From Bacteroidales bacterium (GTDB lineage: Bacteria > Bacteroidota > Bacteroidia > Bacteroidales > UBA12077), in NCBI GenBank assembly GCA_013138975.1, contig WTBR01000106.1:1-64000 (forward strand): 64,000 nt of DNA, given 5' to 3'. This document shows positions 35,740 to 44,050 of the stretch, piece by piece (position 1 is the first letter of the stretch; each line of letters begins with the position of its first letter). Position numbers and translations under genes: made by a program. The notes under the pieces were generated by a model. The model saw only the letters and a list, made by a program, of their open reading frames with translations, searched no databases and was not told the origin of the DNA.

Positions 35740-36819
35740 TAATGCCCTGGTAAAAGAACTTAATGAGCCAAAACCTGCCCGTTCTCCAACAACTTCAAGC
35801 GTACACAAAGGGTTTTCTTTCATTATTTGTTTTGCTTCTTTAATCCTGTAGCTATTCACATACCCGCTAAAGTTTAGTCCGGCGTTTTCATTTATTGCAT
35901 TTGAAATATAGGTGCGATTACTGCCTATCTTTTTACATAAGTCAAATATTTTTAAATCTGCATCCAAAAAAGACTTTTGCAATTCAAAATAGCTTGTGAT
36001 TTGTTGAAACAAAAGATTACTATCCGTCTGTATTTCCTCGTAGAGTAATTCTATTTCAATATCCTCAATAATTAATATTTGTTGATTTATTCCCATTATT
36101 CCAAAAAACCAAATAGCTATTGAAAAACAAAATAAGGGAACAGCCAAAACCAACTCATTACCAAACACCTTTGATGGATCAATTGCATAAAAACCAATAC
36201 TACTTATAGCTGTAAAAAAGAACAAGATATTAAAACTCTTTATCCAGCTTAAGCGAAATTTATTAGGGCTGGAAAAAGTATTTTCAATATCATTACGGTG
36301 TTTCCGCATAAGTTTAAATGTACGATAGCCATAAAAAAAGATTTGCCCAAACAATAAGGCCATATTTGATATTCGAATTATAAAAAGAATTTTTAAAATC
36401 GGCATACTAAAATCCGGGAAATGACGATATTCTGACAAAAAATAAAATCGTTCTTCTGAATTAAGTAAAAGGAAAAATATAAAGGATGTTATTATCAAAT
36501 AAAACAAAGCCGGTGCATAATGCCATAAATGTTGTTTTAATTTAAAATTACGCCTTACAAGAGATGACGTATAAGTATAAATGCCGGGATAAATCATTAA
36601 AACCACGAAAATGTGCAAAGGGTGCATTAATGCATAAGTATTAAAATCCTGAGTAAAATAGTAAAAGTTACCAACAAATACGATTGTAGTATTAATCATG
36701 AAAACACCTAAAAACTGTTTCGAAAAACTTCTTTTCTCAAATTGAAAAAACAAAAGAGCCGAAATTACTAAGGGCACATAAATAGGGCTTAACAAAATAA
36801 TAATATAACTGATACTCAT
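35722..36819 (-). CDS. membrane-bound AraC-family regulator, C-terminus shortened
   Basis: 365 residues. Seven or so membrane helices fill residues 1-250, followed by a DNA-binding AraC domain (about 270-365). The first HTH is around FDLCKKIGSNRTYISNAINE; the second is VGERAGFGSLSSFTRALK. AraC domains normally go on with a K-x-x-G-x-TPSEYR end. Here the protein stops at KSVKP, encoded by the R3 repeat, so about 10-13 residues are missing. Binding may be impaired. Divergent from the GLUG lipoprotein gene across a 327-base gap with a palindrome. Confidence 0.8.
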   Translation of the reverse strand: MSISYIIILLSPIYVPLVISALLFFQFEKRSFSKQFLGVFMINTTIVFVGNFYYFTQDFNTYALMHPLHIFVVLMIYPGIYTYTSSLVRRNFKLKQHLWHYAPALFYLIITSFIFFLLLNSEERFYFLSEYRHFPDFSMPILKILFIIRISNMALLFGQIFFYGYRTFKLMRKHRNDIENTFSSPNKFRLSWIKSFNILFFFTAISSIGFYAIDPSKVFGNELVLAVPLFCFSIAIWFFGIMGINQQILIIEDIEIELLYEEIQTDSNLLFQQITSYFELQKSFLDADLKIFDLCKKIGSNRTYISNAINENAGLNFSGYVNSYRIKEAKQIMKENPLCTLEVVGERAGFGSLSSFTRALKSVKP

Positions 36820-37002
36820 TTACAGATTATTAAATTTTAATCGACTGTAATATTAGCAAAATACCTTGAATTAATAATATTTAAATTTAGGTGGTTTTTA
36901 CATTATGACCATTCATTTTTACCTTTTGAAGAATATCAAAAGCCTCATTAATCTATTTTTGAAACAGAATATAATTACTAAAAAACAAAAAATATTTCAA
37001 AC

Positions 37003-37030
37003 AAAAAATACTCAATATTGAGTATTTTTT
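37003..37030. promoter_or_regulatory. 28-bp perfect palindrome between divergent genes
   Basis: AAAAAATACTCAAT followed by its exact complement ATTGAGTATTTTTT. It lies 117 bases upstream of the GLUG lipoprotein start and 184 upstream of the AraC start. It could be an operator for the AraC protein or a bidirectional terminator-like hairpin. The rest of 36820-37146 shows nothing. Confidence 0.5.
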
Positions 37031-37146
37031 AAACTACCAATTATTCCCACTTTTATAAACAATTATTAATTACATATAACAATTGACTCATATAGATAAT
37101 TCTATGTTTTATAAAAACAGAAACCAAAACTTTAAAAAATAAAACA

Positions 37147-38949
37147 ATGATTAAAAAACTTAAATTCTTTGTAGTAGCCATAATGGCCATCTTTATGTTT
37201 TTCTCATGTAGTGACGATGATGAATTATCTCCTTCTAAAGGCGACGGAACAGCCGATTCTCCATACTTAATAAAAAACTACTCTGATTTAAAAGCTTTAG
37301 CCGATTCGGTAAATGCAGGTAAAACTTACGAAGGAATATCCTTGCAACTAGCCAATGATATTGATTTGTCGTATGAAGCTACAGATGATTTTGAATCATC
37401 ATCTCTACAGATTGGTTTGAGTGAGGAAATATCTGTCTCTTATGAAAATATTTACTATGATTCAATATTTTACACGAACTGTTTTATGGGAACGTTCGAT
37501 GGTAATAACCATACCATCTCGGGACTGAATTTAAATAACAGAACAAGTGATGATTCGTATTATAAGAAAAATGAATCGGCACATACAGGTCTGTTTCCCA
37601 ATTTACAAGATGCAACTATTAAGAACCTTAATGTTAATTGTAATAATGTTGGTTTTAATATGGTTGGAGGTATTGTTGGAGCTTGCAAAAATAGTGAAAT
37701 TGTAAATTGTAATGTAGAGGGGCATATTTCAGCTTCCCTAGACGGTGGTGGAATTGTGGGCCATAGTGAAGATTCTAAAATTATAAATTGCAAATTTAAT
37801 GGTTCTATAATCCTCGAGAAACTTAATCATGAAACTTACTCAGTAAACTGGCCTTATGGGTTGAATGCCGGTGGTATTGCAGGTAGAACTGAAAATTCTT
37901 CAATTAACGATTGTAAAACAAGTGGACAAATAAATAATGGTGATTCTGATCTGGGAGGCATTTGTGGAGGAGCTTCACATTCTGAAGTTTTAAATTGCGA
38001 ATCTACAATGGATATTACCGGCTCATGGTCAATAGGTGGAATCTGTGGTAGATTTAATGATGAGTTTTCAGAAATGAGTAGGTATTCTGAACAAGGTATA
38101 GTAGGTTGTTTGTATACAGGAAAGCTCACCGGCGAAGCCCATATTGGTGGTATTTCAGGTGTAATTAATTGTACAAGCTTATCTGACTGTGAAAGTAATG
38201 TTGAAATAACTTATCGTAATACTAATTTAAATAGAGAAACTTATAATTTTGGTGGGCTGATTGGGATGTCTGACAATACTGAACTTTTTAATAGTATTTC
38301 AAATGGCACAATAATAGGAACCGATAATTGTGGTGGTCTTATTGGAGCAGCTAAGTCTGCTTCAGTGGAAAACTGTCATGCTTATGTTGATGTGCAGGGT
38401 AACCAGTATATTGGGGGCATTGTGGGACAAGTGGGAGCTACGAATAATGTTCATCCATCATCTTTTACTAAATGTAGTTCTACAAGTACAATAATTGGTC
38501 AATATTATACTGGTGGTTTTTCAGGAGGCATATCATCAATCCACCCTATAGCAAAGTATCAACAGTGTTTTACAAACACAACAGTGCAAGGGGGAGAGTA
38601 TACGGGCGGTTTTACTGCTTATGCTTGTGATACAATAATAGATTGCTATGCACATGGAGATGTTTCTGGAGGAGCAAACACCGGAGGTTTTGCTGGTAAA
38701 TCATCTAGTGGTTCGATCCACTATATAAAAAACTGTTACTCTGTTGGTGAATCGGGTAACAATGGTTTTACAGATAGCGAAATCAACCTTTTTTCTTGTT
38801 ACTGGGAACAAAATAGTAGCGGTTCGCAATCCTCAACATTAATACGCACACAAGCACAAATGAAAACACAATCGACTTATACGGGTTGGGATTTCAATAA
38901 TATATGGGAAATGGGAAATTCTGGATATCCGGAATTAAGAGGTATTTAA
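37147..38949 (+). CDS. surface lipoprotein with GLUG-type repeats
   Basis: 600 residues. Signal peptide MIKKLKFFVVAIMAIFMFFSC with lipobox Cys at 21, then an acidic stretch (SDDDE), the feature that in Bacteroidota favours surface export. Residues from about 95 carry many GLUG-type units, each with a GGIVG / GGLIG turn and an N-C-x-V/S strand (GGIVGACKNSEIVNCNVEG; GGLIGAAKSASVENCHA). They fold as a beta-helix in adhesins. The C-terminus has the WDFNNIWEMGNSGYPELRG closing motif. Probably an adhesin or matrix protein. Confidence 0.88.
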   Translation: MIKKLKFFVVAIMAIFMFFSCSDDDELSPSKGDGTADSPYLIKNYSDLKALADSVNAGKTYEGISLQLANDIDLSYEATDDFESSSLQIGLSEEISVSYENIYYDSIFYTNCFMGTFDGNNHTISGLNLNNRTSDDSYYKKNESAHTGLFPNLQDATIKNLNVNCNNVGFNMVGGIVGACKNSEIVNCNVEGHISASLDGGGIVGHSEDSKIINCKFNGSIILEKLNHETYSVNWPYGLNAGGIAGRTENSSINDCKTSGQINNGDSDLGGICGGASHSEVLNCESTMDITGSWSIGGICGRFNDEFSEMSRYSEQGIVGCLYTGKLTGEAHIGGISGVINCTSLSDCESNVEITYRNTNLNRETYNFGGLIGMSDNTELFNSISNGTIIGTDNCGGLIGAAKSASVENCHAYVDVQGNQYIGGIVGQVGATNNVHPSSFTKCSSTSTIIGQYYTGGFSGGISSIHPIAKYQQCFTNTTVQGGEYTGGFTAYACDTIIDCYAHGDVSGGANTGGFAGKSSSGSIHYIKNCYSVGESGNNGFTDSEINLFSCYWEQNSSGSQSSTLIRTQAQMKTQSTYTGWDFNNIWEMGNSGYPELRGI

Positions 38950-38977
38950 TAAAAAAATTAAAAATAATAAATTAACT

Positions 38978-39373
38978 ATGAAAACGATGATTAAAAAATT
39001 TAAATTCTTTGCAGTAGCCATTATGGCGGTATTAGTAATGTTATCTTGTGATAAAGATGATGAAGTTTCACCTCCAAGTCCTTTAAATGGCAGTTATTCT
39101 GGCACTTGTGATTTTGTTAATATAAGTGATTACTCAATGTGGAACACTAGCTTTACGGCAACCATAGAAGGCTCAAAAATAAATATTGATATTGATAATT
39201 TTATAAGTGTAACAGGAAGTATAGGAGTTTTAAGCGATGGTTTTTTTAATTTTAAAGAAACTATAAATAATGTCGATTATAATTTTATAGGAAATGTGTA
39301 TGAATCCGGTATTTTTAGGGCAAGCCTTATTAGTGATCTAACAACTGGTACCTTGAGCGGAAATAAAGAATAA
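38978..39373 (+). CDS. small lipoprotein sharing its signal sequence with the upstream gene
   Basis: 131 residues from the first Met; by alignment with the neighbour the start could be the fourth residue (38987). The 5' ends of the two genes are near-copies (MIKKFKFFAVAIMAVLVMLSC against MIKKLKFFVVAIMAIFMFFSC). They are followed by DKDDEVSPPSP, like the SDDDELSPSK of the neighbour. The mature part is about 100 residues of beta strands (NGSYSGTCDFVN...), unrelated to GLUG. It ends before a perfect hairpin. Function unknown. Confidence 0.75.
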   Translation: MKTMIKKFKFFAVAIMAVLVMLSCDKDDEVSPPSPLNGSYSGTCDFVNISDYSMWNTSFTATIEGSKINIDIDNFISVTGSIGVLSDGFFNFKETINNVDYNFIGNVYESGIFRASLISDLTTGTLSGNKE

Positions 39374-39397
39374 CATCTAAATAAATTACTAAAAACT

Positions 39398-39435
39398 AAA
39401 ACTATGAAATAAAGAATTCTTTATTTCATAGTTTT
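39398..39435 (+). terminator. perfect 38-bp palindrome, terminator
   Basis: AAAACTATGAAATAAAGAA joined directly to its complement TTCTTTATTTCATAGTTTT, 25 bases after the lipoprotein stop and ending in T residues. Confidence 0.8.
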
Positions 39436-39540
39436 ATCTGGCCCTATAATTTTGGCTCTTAGCTTTATCATTACGTTTATTCATTTTTATTAAGATATTA
39501 TCGATTTGATAATTCAATATATTTAAAAAAATAAATCAAT

Positions 39541-39606
39541 CAGACCTAACAGGTTTTTTTATCCCAAAATTCTTGTATATGTTACAAAGTCAGAATATTA
39601 TTTAAG
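39541..39606 (+). repeat. R5 repeat, first copy
   Basis: CAGACCTAACAGGTTTTTTT, then an AT-rich spacer and TACAAAGTCAGAATATTATT. The same order recurs at 56705-56775. The remaining part of the 39436-39748 gap shows no gene. Confidence 0.55.
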
Positions 39607-39748
39607 CTTTCAGAGAAAACAATTGTCCGTAGCAAAATCCTGACTTATTAATTCAATATTTTTTAAAAAAATATTACAGAAGATAAACAGATTTTAATAA
39701 TATTTTAAATTTGATTAACTTTAGAATTCAAATTAAAAAAAATACAAT

Positions 39749-41446
39749 ATGAAGCAGATTAAAATAATATTATTAAGCGTCTTTTTATTCAATATTAGTG
39801 TTGTCAATCTATTTTCTCAAACAGATCAATTTAATACACTAATAAATGAATTAACTGAAAACATCCAAACGGTTACTACATCAAAGAAAACCATTGAACA
39901 AGTAGTAAAAAATGTTAAACCCGGAGTTATAAGTATAAGCGTAAATGAGATTGACCAAAAAGGGAATAGGGAAGAATATATTTATGAATTTAATCTTGCC
40001 GATATTGACCCTATTATGGTAAGGGAAATTACAGAAAAGGATAAAATTTTCGTGCAATTAATAACCAACAATAATCAGAAATTAATTACACAATATAAAA
40101 ATGGAGAGTTAGACACTTATATTAAAATCTTAAAAATTAGTGCTGTTGATATTGATAATGCACGAAAAATTAAAGATCAAATTAAAAATATAATTCCTGT
40201 TGCAAAACAAATATTGGATAATAAGTTCAACTTAAATAGCTATGAAGAGAAACTAAATTGGCTAACAGAAAATGTTGGAGATGTAAGTATAAATGATGTG
40301 ACTTACCAACAATTATTAAGTAAAGATGATTTAAAAATAGCAAAGCTAAACCTGGAAGCAACAACTACAACCGAAAAATCTACAAAAACCAACATTTATG
40401 AATTTAACTTAGCAGATATAAATGTTAATTCGGTTAATTTTGAGATTAAAGGGGCTGTTTTTTCGGTTGTATTTGAAATTAAAGGCAAGCAAAAGTTTGT
40501 TAAATGCAAGGAAGATAATACTCAGGCCAATTATACATATAAAGTATCAATTGTTGCAAATAGTATAGAAAATGCAAGCGATTTAAGATATGTTTTGTCT
40601 CTAATAATACCTGAAGCAGAAAAGAACCTTAAAAATTCTTTACCTGACATTAGTTCCTTAAATCAAGCAACTGAATTACTTAGTAAAAATGTTATAAATA
40701 CTGTGATTGAAAATTCTACAATAAATCAATCAATTGAAAATGCTTGTATTACAAGTTTGAGTGTTCTTGAAGATGATACAAAAAAGAGAGTTGACACAAA
40801 ATATAATTTTAATTTATCGGATTTTAACCACAATACTTTGAAATACAAAATAAGTGGGAAAAAGATATTTATAAATATGCAAACCAAAGGAGCAAACAAA
40901 CTAATAAAAGTAATAGAAAACGATGTTCAGAAAAACTATACTGACAAGCTGGATATATTATGTGATGATTACGAAAATGCACGTTTGTTAATGCATCTAT
41001 TAAAAAAAGCAATACCTCTTTGTGAAGAAAACATTGTACGAGTGATACCGGAAAGTGATTTAAATAGTAAAGTTAACTGGCTTATTGAAAATACAGTAGA
41101 AATTCCTTTTGAAGGAAAAACATATAATCAGGTTCTGGAAAGAGTTTCTGAGGATAATAACAAATTGCGATTAACCTTAATGGAAATAACAGATAAAAAA
41201 AGAACTGAATTTATTTATGAGTTTAATTTATCTGATGTTAATCCGAATAGTGTAAAATATGATATTTCAGGGATAGAATTATCAATAAATTTAGTTACAA
41301 ATTTTAACTCAAAAGTAGTTAAAGTTTATAAAGACGGAGAAATACAAAGCTATTTAAATTCACTAAATATATATGTTCCGGATATTGAAACAGCTCGGAA
41401 TTTTATATTAGCATTAAAAGAATGTATAAATGAAAATGCTGATTAA
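39749..41446 (+). CDS. secreted protein of four ~135-residue repeats, unknown function
   Basis: 565 residues. Signal peptide MKQIKIILLSVFLFNISVVN, cleaved after LFSQ. Four units follow, starting near residues 26, 160, 300 and 430. Each holds a NWLTENV-like helix, a Y-E/N-FNL-A/S-D-x-N/D strand (IYEFNLADINVNSVNFEI; YNFNLSDFNHNTLKYKI; IYEFNLSDVNPNSVKYDI), a VK-hydrophobic strand and an ENARxLxxxLKxxIPxxE helix. I do not recognise the family. The repeats are diverged, so the duplication is old. Single gene ended by a terminator at 41485. Confidence 0.78.
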   Translation: MKQIKIILLSVFLFNISVVNLFSQTDQFNTLINELTENIQTVTTSKKTIEQVVKNVKPGVISISVNEIDQKGNREEYIYEFNLADIDPIMVREITEKDKIFVQLITNNNQKLITQYKNGELDTYIKILKISAVDIDNARKIKDQIKNIIPVAKQILDNKFNLNSYEEKLNWLTENVGDVSINDVTYQQLLSKDDLKIAKLNLEATTTTEKSTKTNIYEFNLADINVNSVNFEIKGAVFSVVFEIKGKQKFVKCKEDNTQANYTYKVSIVANSIENASDLRYVLSLIIPEAEKNLKNSLPDISSLNQATELLSKNVINTVIENSTINQSIENACITSLSVLEDDTKKRVDTKYNFNLSDFNHNTLKYKISGKKIFINMQTKGANKLIKVIENDVQKNYTDKLDILCDDYENARLLMHLLKKAIPLCEENIVRVIPESDLNSKVNWLIENTVEIPFEGKTYNQVLERVSEDNNKLRLTLMEITDKKRTEFIYEFNLSDVNPNSVKYDISGIELSINLVTNFNSKVVKVYKDGEIQSYLNSLNIYVPDIETARNFILALKECINENAD

Positions 41447-41484
41447 TAGTATTATCTGAAAACCTATAATTTTATAAATTAATT

Positions 41485-41507
41485 AGAGCTTGTATAATAC
41501 AAGCTCT
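41485..41507 (+). terminator. Rho-independent terminator
   Basis: AGAGCTTGTAT (41485-41495) with ATACAAGCTCT (41497-41507), followed by TTTTTTTT. It is 39 bases after the four-repeat gene. Confidence 0.9.
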
Positions 41508-41516
41508 TTTTTTGTA

Positions 41517-41581
41517 CCGGCAAACGGTACAGTTTGTGAAATCACAAATCCAACAACAAAAAACAGAGCTTCTGATATCAT
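41517..41581 (-). pseudogene. fragment of the C-terminus of an MFS (UMF1-type) gene
   Basis: On the minus strand the 41579-41581 Met leads MISEALFFVVGFVISQTV. It is nearly the same as the end of the intact transporter at 57824-59116 (MISMALFFIVGFVILQTV); the DNA also matches closely (AATCACAAATCC-ACAA-AAAAAACAGAGC). Only about 20 codons survive. A small TGTACCG/CGGTACA palindrome overlaps its end. Confidence 0.6.
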
Positions 41582-41622
41582 TTGTATAAAATATGCATAT
41601 AATAATTTAAAAGATTAGATCT

Positions 41623-41643
41623 AACAGGTTTTTGAAACCTGTT
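41623..41643 (-). terminator. R4 hairpin after the lipoprotein gene
   Basis: AACAGGTTT-TTG-AAACCTGTT, a 9-bp perfect stem 12 bases beyond the stop at 41655, same arm sequence as the other R4 hairpins. Confidence 0.7.
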
Positions 41644-41654
41644 AGCAGCTGTTT

Positions 41655-42314
41655 TTATTTTAATATTACTCCCCATTCCGTAATAAAATAACCTTCTCTC
41701 TTATAGCTGTTAATTGTTGGTTCAACTAATTTTTCTGGCAAAACATCGTAAGCTCTAATAACATAAAAAAGTCTCAGTACATTATCCGGTTGTTTTGAAA
41801 AACTAAGTTCTATTACATCGTCTATTAAATCTGCTGTTTGTGGACAAATGGAAAAATAAGGGTAATTATCTAGCCTAGGTATCCAATAGTCAATAAAATC
41901 GTCTATTTCTTGACCATAAAAGCCATAATTAGTCATATTATCTCTGAAAAATGTTTCCAGGTCAATTTTTTTAATAATCCAGCCACTATTTCGTTGCCAA
42001 ATATCAGGTTGAGTGCTCTCATAAAACAAATAAGAATATGTATTATCTATCAATCCATTTGTGTCAACTGAAATATTCCAACCCGTTCCATATTCAGGAA
42101 TTGATGTTACAATTTTACCCCCCATTGGAAAATCAAGCTTTACAGTTAATTGGATTTGTTCATTTGGATATATGTAAATATTTGGTTTATAAACCATATT
42201 GCAAGTATCACATCCATTGTCATCGTCATCAGGATCACAACTTTGAAATGGGATTGAAATCATCAAGTATATGATGAATAAAAAAGGTAATCCTAATATT
42301 TTAATTGTTCTCAT
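41655..42314 (-). CDS. lipoprotein with an IYxYP-type domain, unknown function
   Basis: The frame begins at 42377, but the Met at 42314 starts a lipoprotein signal (MRTIKILGLPFLFIIYLMIS, lipobox FQSC), so this start is preferred, giving 219 residues. After an acidic DPDDDDNGC stretch comes KPNIYIYPNEQIQLTVKLDF, then a PEYGTGWNISVDTNG and YLFYEST pattern. It is seen in a widespread family of uncharacterised secreted proteins with KPVIYLYP-like starts. No catalytic motif is evident. Confidence 0.72.
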   Translation of the reverse strand: MRTIKILGLPFLFIIYLMISIPFQSCDPDDDDNGCDTCNMVYKPNIYIYPNEQIQLTVKLDFPMGGKIVTSIPEYGTGWNISVDTNGLIDNTYSYLFYESTQPDIWQRNSGWIIKKIDLETFFRDNMTNYGFYGQEIDDFIDYWIPRLDNYPYFSICPQTADLIDDVIELSFSKQPDNVLRLFYVIRAYDVLPEKLVEPTINSYKREGYFITEWGVILK

Positions 42315-42401
42315 AACACAGTTTAACTTTTGATTTATCTTTAAGAGCTTTTTTTTGCCAAAAAGGTTGCGATACAATTGGTGCTAACAGAAAGAGTTCG
42401 A

Positions 42402-42430
42402 GTAGACAAAGCGGATTTCACCTCAAGCCT
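42402..42430 (-). repeat. 29-base element shared with 34569-34597
   Basis: Reverse complement reads AGGCTTGAGGTGAAATCC then GCTTTGTCTAC, matching the copy before the nitrilase gene. Part of a frame at 42341-42592 that I do not regard as a gene. Confidence 0.6.
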
Positions 42431-42601
42431 CTTCCACAATCGAGCGTGATAGTCTACCATCATACAGCTCTTGCAATACAAATCTACACCAGTTTTTTCG
42501 TTTACAGTCTCAGTTTCAACTTCAGGATTGCATTCAAAATATAAAATAGTCTTGTTAATTTTAAAATGCAAGGAGTTTTTTTCTCCTTGCATAATTATTA
42601 A

Positions 42602-42781
42602 TTAAACATCAACACAACACAATCCTTGATCAGAATCGTAATAAGCAGGAAGAATACAGTTGGGTCCTGGCATAATATCAGGGCTGTAACATAAAGTTCC
42701 AGTAGGTATTTTCCCTCCTTTAATTTGTTTTTGTTCAGCCTTAGTTAAGACTTTTCCTAAATGTAAAATCTGTTTTTTCAT
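42602..42781 (-). CDS. double-glycine leader peptide with Cys-containing core
   Basis: 59 residues from the Met at 42781, chosen because it begins the Bacteroidota leader MKKQILHLGKVLTKAEQKQI followed by KGG; a longer frame to 42817 is not convincing. The core of about 36 residues has three Cys (one in GTLCYS, one in PNCILP and a CC pair near the end make four in all), several Pro, and GLCCVDV as the end. Leaders of this KxEQKxIxGG form are annotated as bacteriocin-type precursors. No maturation or export gene is nearby. Confidence 0.75.
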   Translation of the reverse strand: MKKQILHLGKVLTKAEQKQIKGGKIPTGTLCYSPDIMPGPNCILPAYYDSDQGLCCVDV

Positions 42782-42817
42782 AATAAATGTTATAATATTA
42801 AGTTTTACCCCAAACAT

Positions 42818-43649
42818 TTAAAGACACTTAGGGATTATGTCTATTCTTCGCAAAAAAATGTTTTTCAATTCCCAAACACTTTTTAAAAAAGATATTAGGG
42901 ATTTTTTTATCTAAGCACTAAACAATTCTAACTATATATATTAATTCTTGCTCCCCAATTAAATCATCACTAAAAAAGAGTAAGTCCAATCATTTATATT
43001 CATTTGAGTATTGTTTGCCAATTATTAATATAAATGGGCTGAAGCTTAATTTATTAATATTACTCCATTACTTTTCCTTCTTTAATCGGGTTAAGTGTTT
43101 TCTATTTGAAGATTCGACCCACCTTGTTAGCCCTGTTTTGCATCAAAAACACCATAAATATCTGAAAGTACTTCTAAGCAATTTGCTTCACTTGTCGCTT
43201 CATAAAATTCAATTAATTTCCAAGCTATTTATGTTCCTTTAGTATCCTTATTGTCTACTTGAACATTAAAACGAGTGGTAATTTGAAAATCCTAATTATT
43301 TCATTTCAATGTTTTAAAACTTTAGCCAAAACGCCCTACAACTTTTTGTTATAACAAAAATAACAAAATATTTCGTTTTATGTTTCTGTGCAATATATTA
43401 AACAATTAAATTAAAGAATATCAAAACAAGTTTGATTATGAGACCCATTTCAGATTTGGCTACTCATAAAGTGTTAAAATGTAATTAGGCAAATTAAAAC
43501 TACTTGGTCAAGTTTCAAAATAAATAAACCTCTCCTTCTGTTTTAAAATGCTATTTGAAACCTCTGTTTGAAAACAGACACTTTTTTGAGTAAGAATGAT
43601 AAAGAAAGAATTAGTTTTACATATATAACTACTATAAGATCATATAGAT
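42818..43649. other. long non-coding stretch with decayed sequence
   Basis: About 830 bases. On the minus strand 43127-43285 reads as some 50 codons with one internal stop (RFNVQVDNKDTKGT, then IAWKLIEFYEATSEANCLEV), plausibly a gene relic of unknown family. Bases 43411-43463 resemble 57489-57542 (repeat R6: AGAATATC, AAACAA, TTTGATTA, CCATT or CTCATT, ATTTGG or ATTTTGG). Nothing else is seen. Confidence 0.4.
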
Positions 43650-43952
43650 ATGAAGAATAGAAAAGTATTCAAAGTATTTAAGTATGATTTAAACATTAGA
43701 CCGTTTTTTAACAGCTTACAGGGCAGAATAGTAGTACATATTACAATAAATTTAGTAGTGTGAAAAGTTTACAAAGAACTTGAATGTCAACTTTACAATA
43801 AAAATATGGATATAAGCATTGAACAAACTATCGGAATTGTAAAGACAATTTACTCTGTAAATATTGCAGATCCCAATACTGGCAACATATCAAAAGAAAC
43901 CTTGCTATAGAATGACGAGCAGAAATATCTGGTGAGATTAATTAATTATTAA
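43650..43952 (+). pseudogene. C-terminal relic of an IS1634-like transposase
   Basis: A single frame with a TGA (43761) and a TAG (43908) inside. It reads LNIRPFFNSLQGRIVVHI, then KVYKELECQLYNKNMDISIE, then QTIGIVKTIYSV and, after the second stop, NDEQKYLVRLINY. The R-P-x-F/Y-H/N...R-I-x-x-H-I and KVYKELE...SIEKAIEI-K-TIY order is that of the end of IS1634/IS4-type DDE transposases. Only this end remains. Confidence 0.7.
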
Positions 43953-44050
43953 TTTGGGTGTCACAGTGCGGAACTCAGGTAATTAAAGCGTTTTTGATAT
44001 TAAAAATAAAGTAAGAGCTTTTATTTATTTACTCATTTTCAATTAATAAA

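Noticed and set aside
42341..42592. 83-codon open frame on the minus strand between the lipoprotein and the double-glycine peptide
   Set aside because: It has no family-like pattern, overlaps the true upstream region of the lipoprotein gene and contains the 29-base shared element. It is better explained as repeat-derived sequence.
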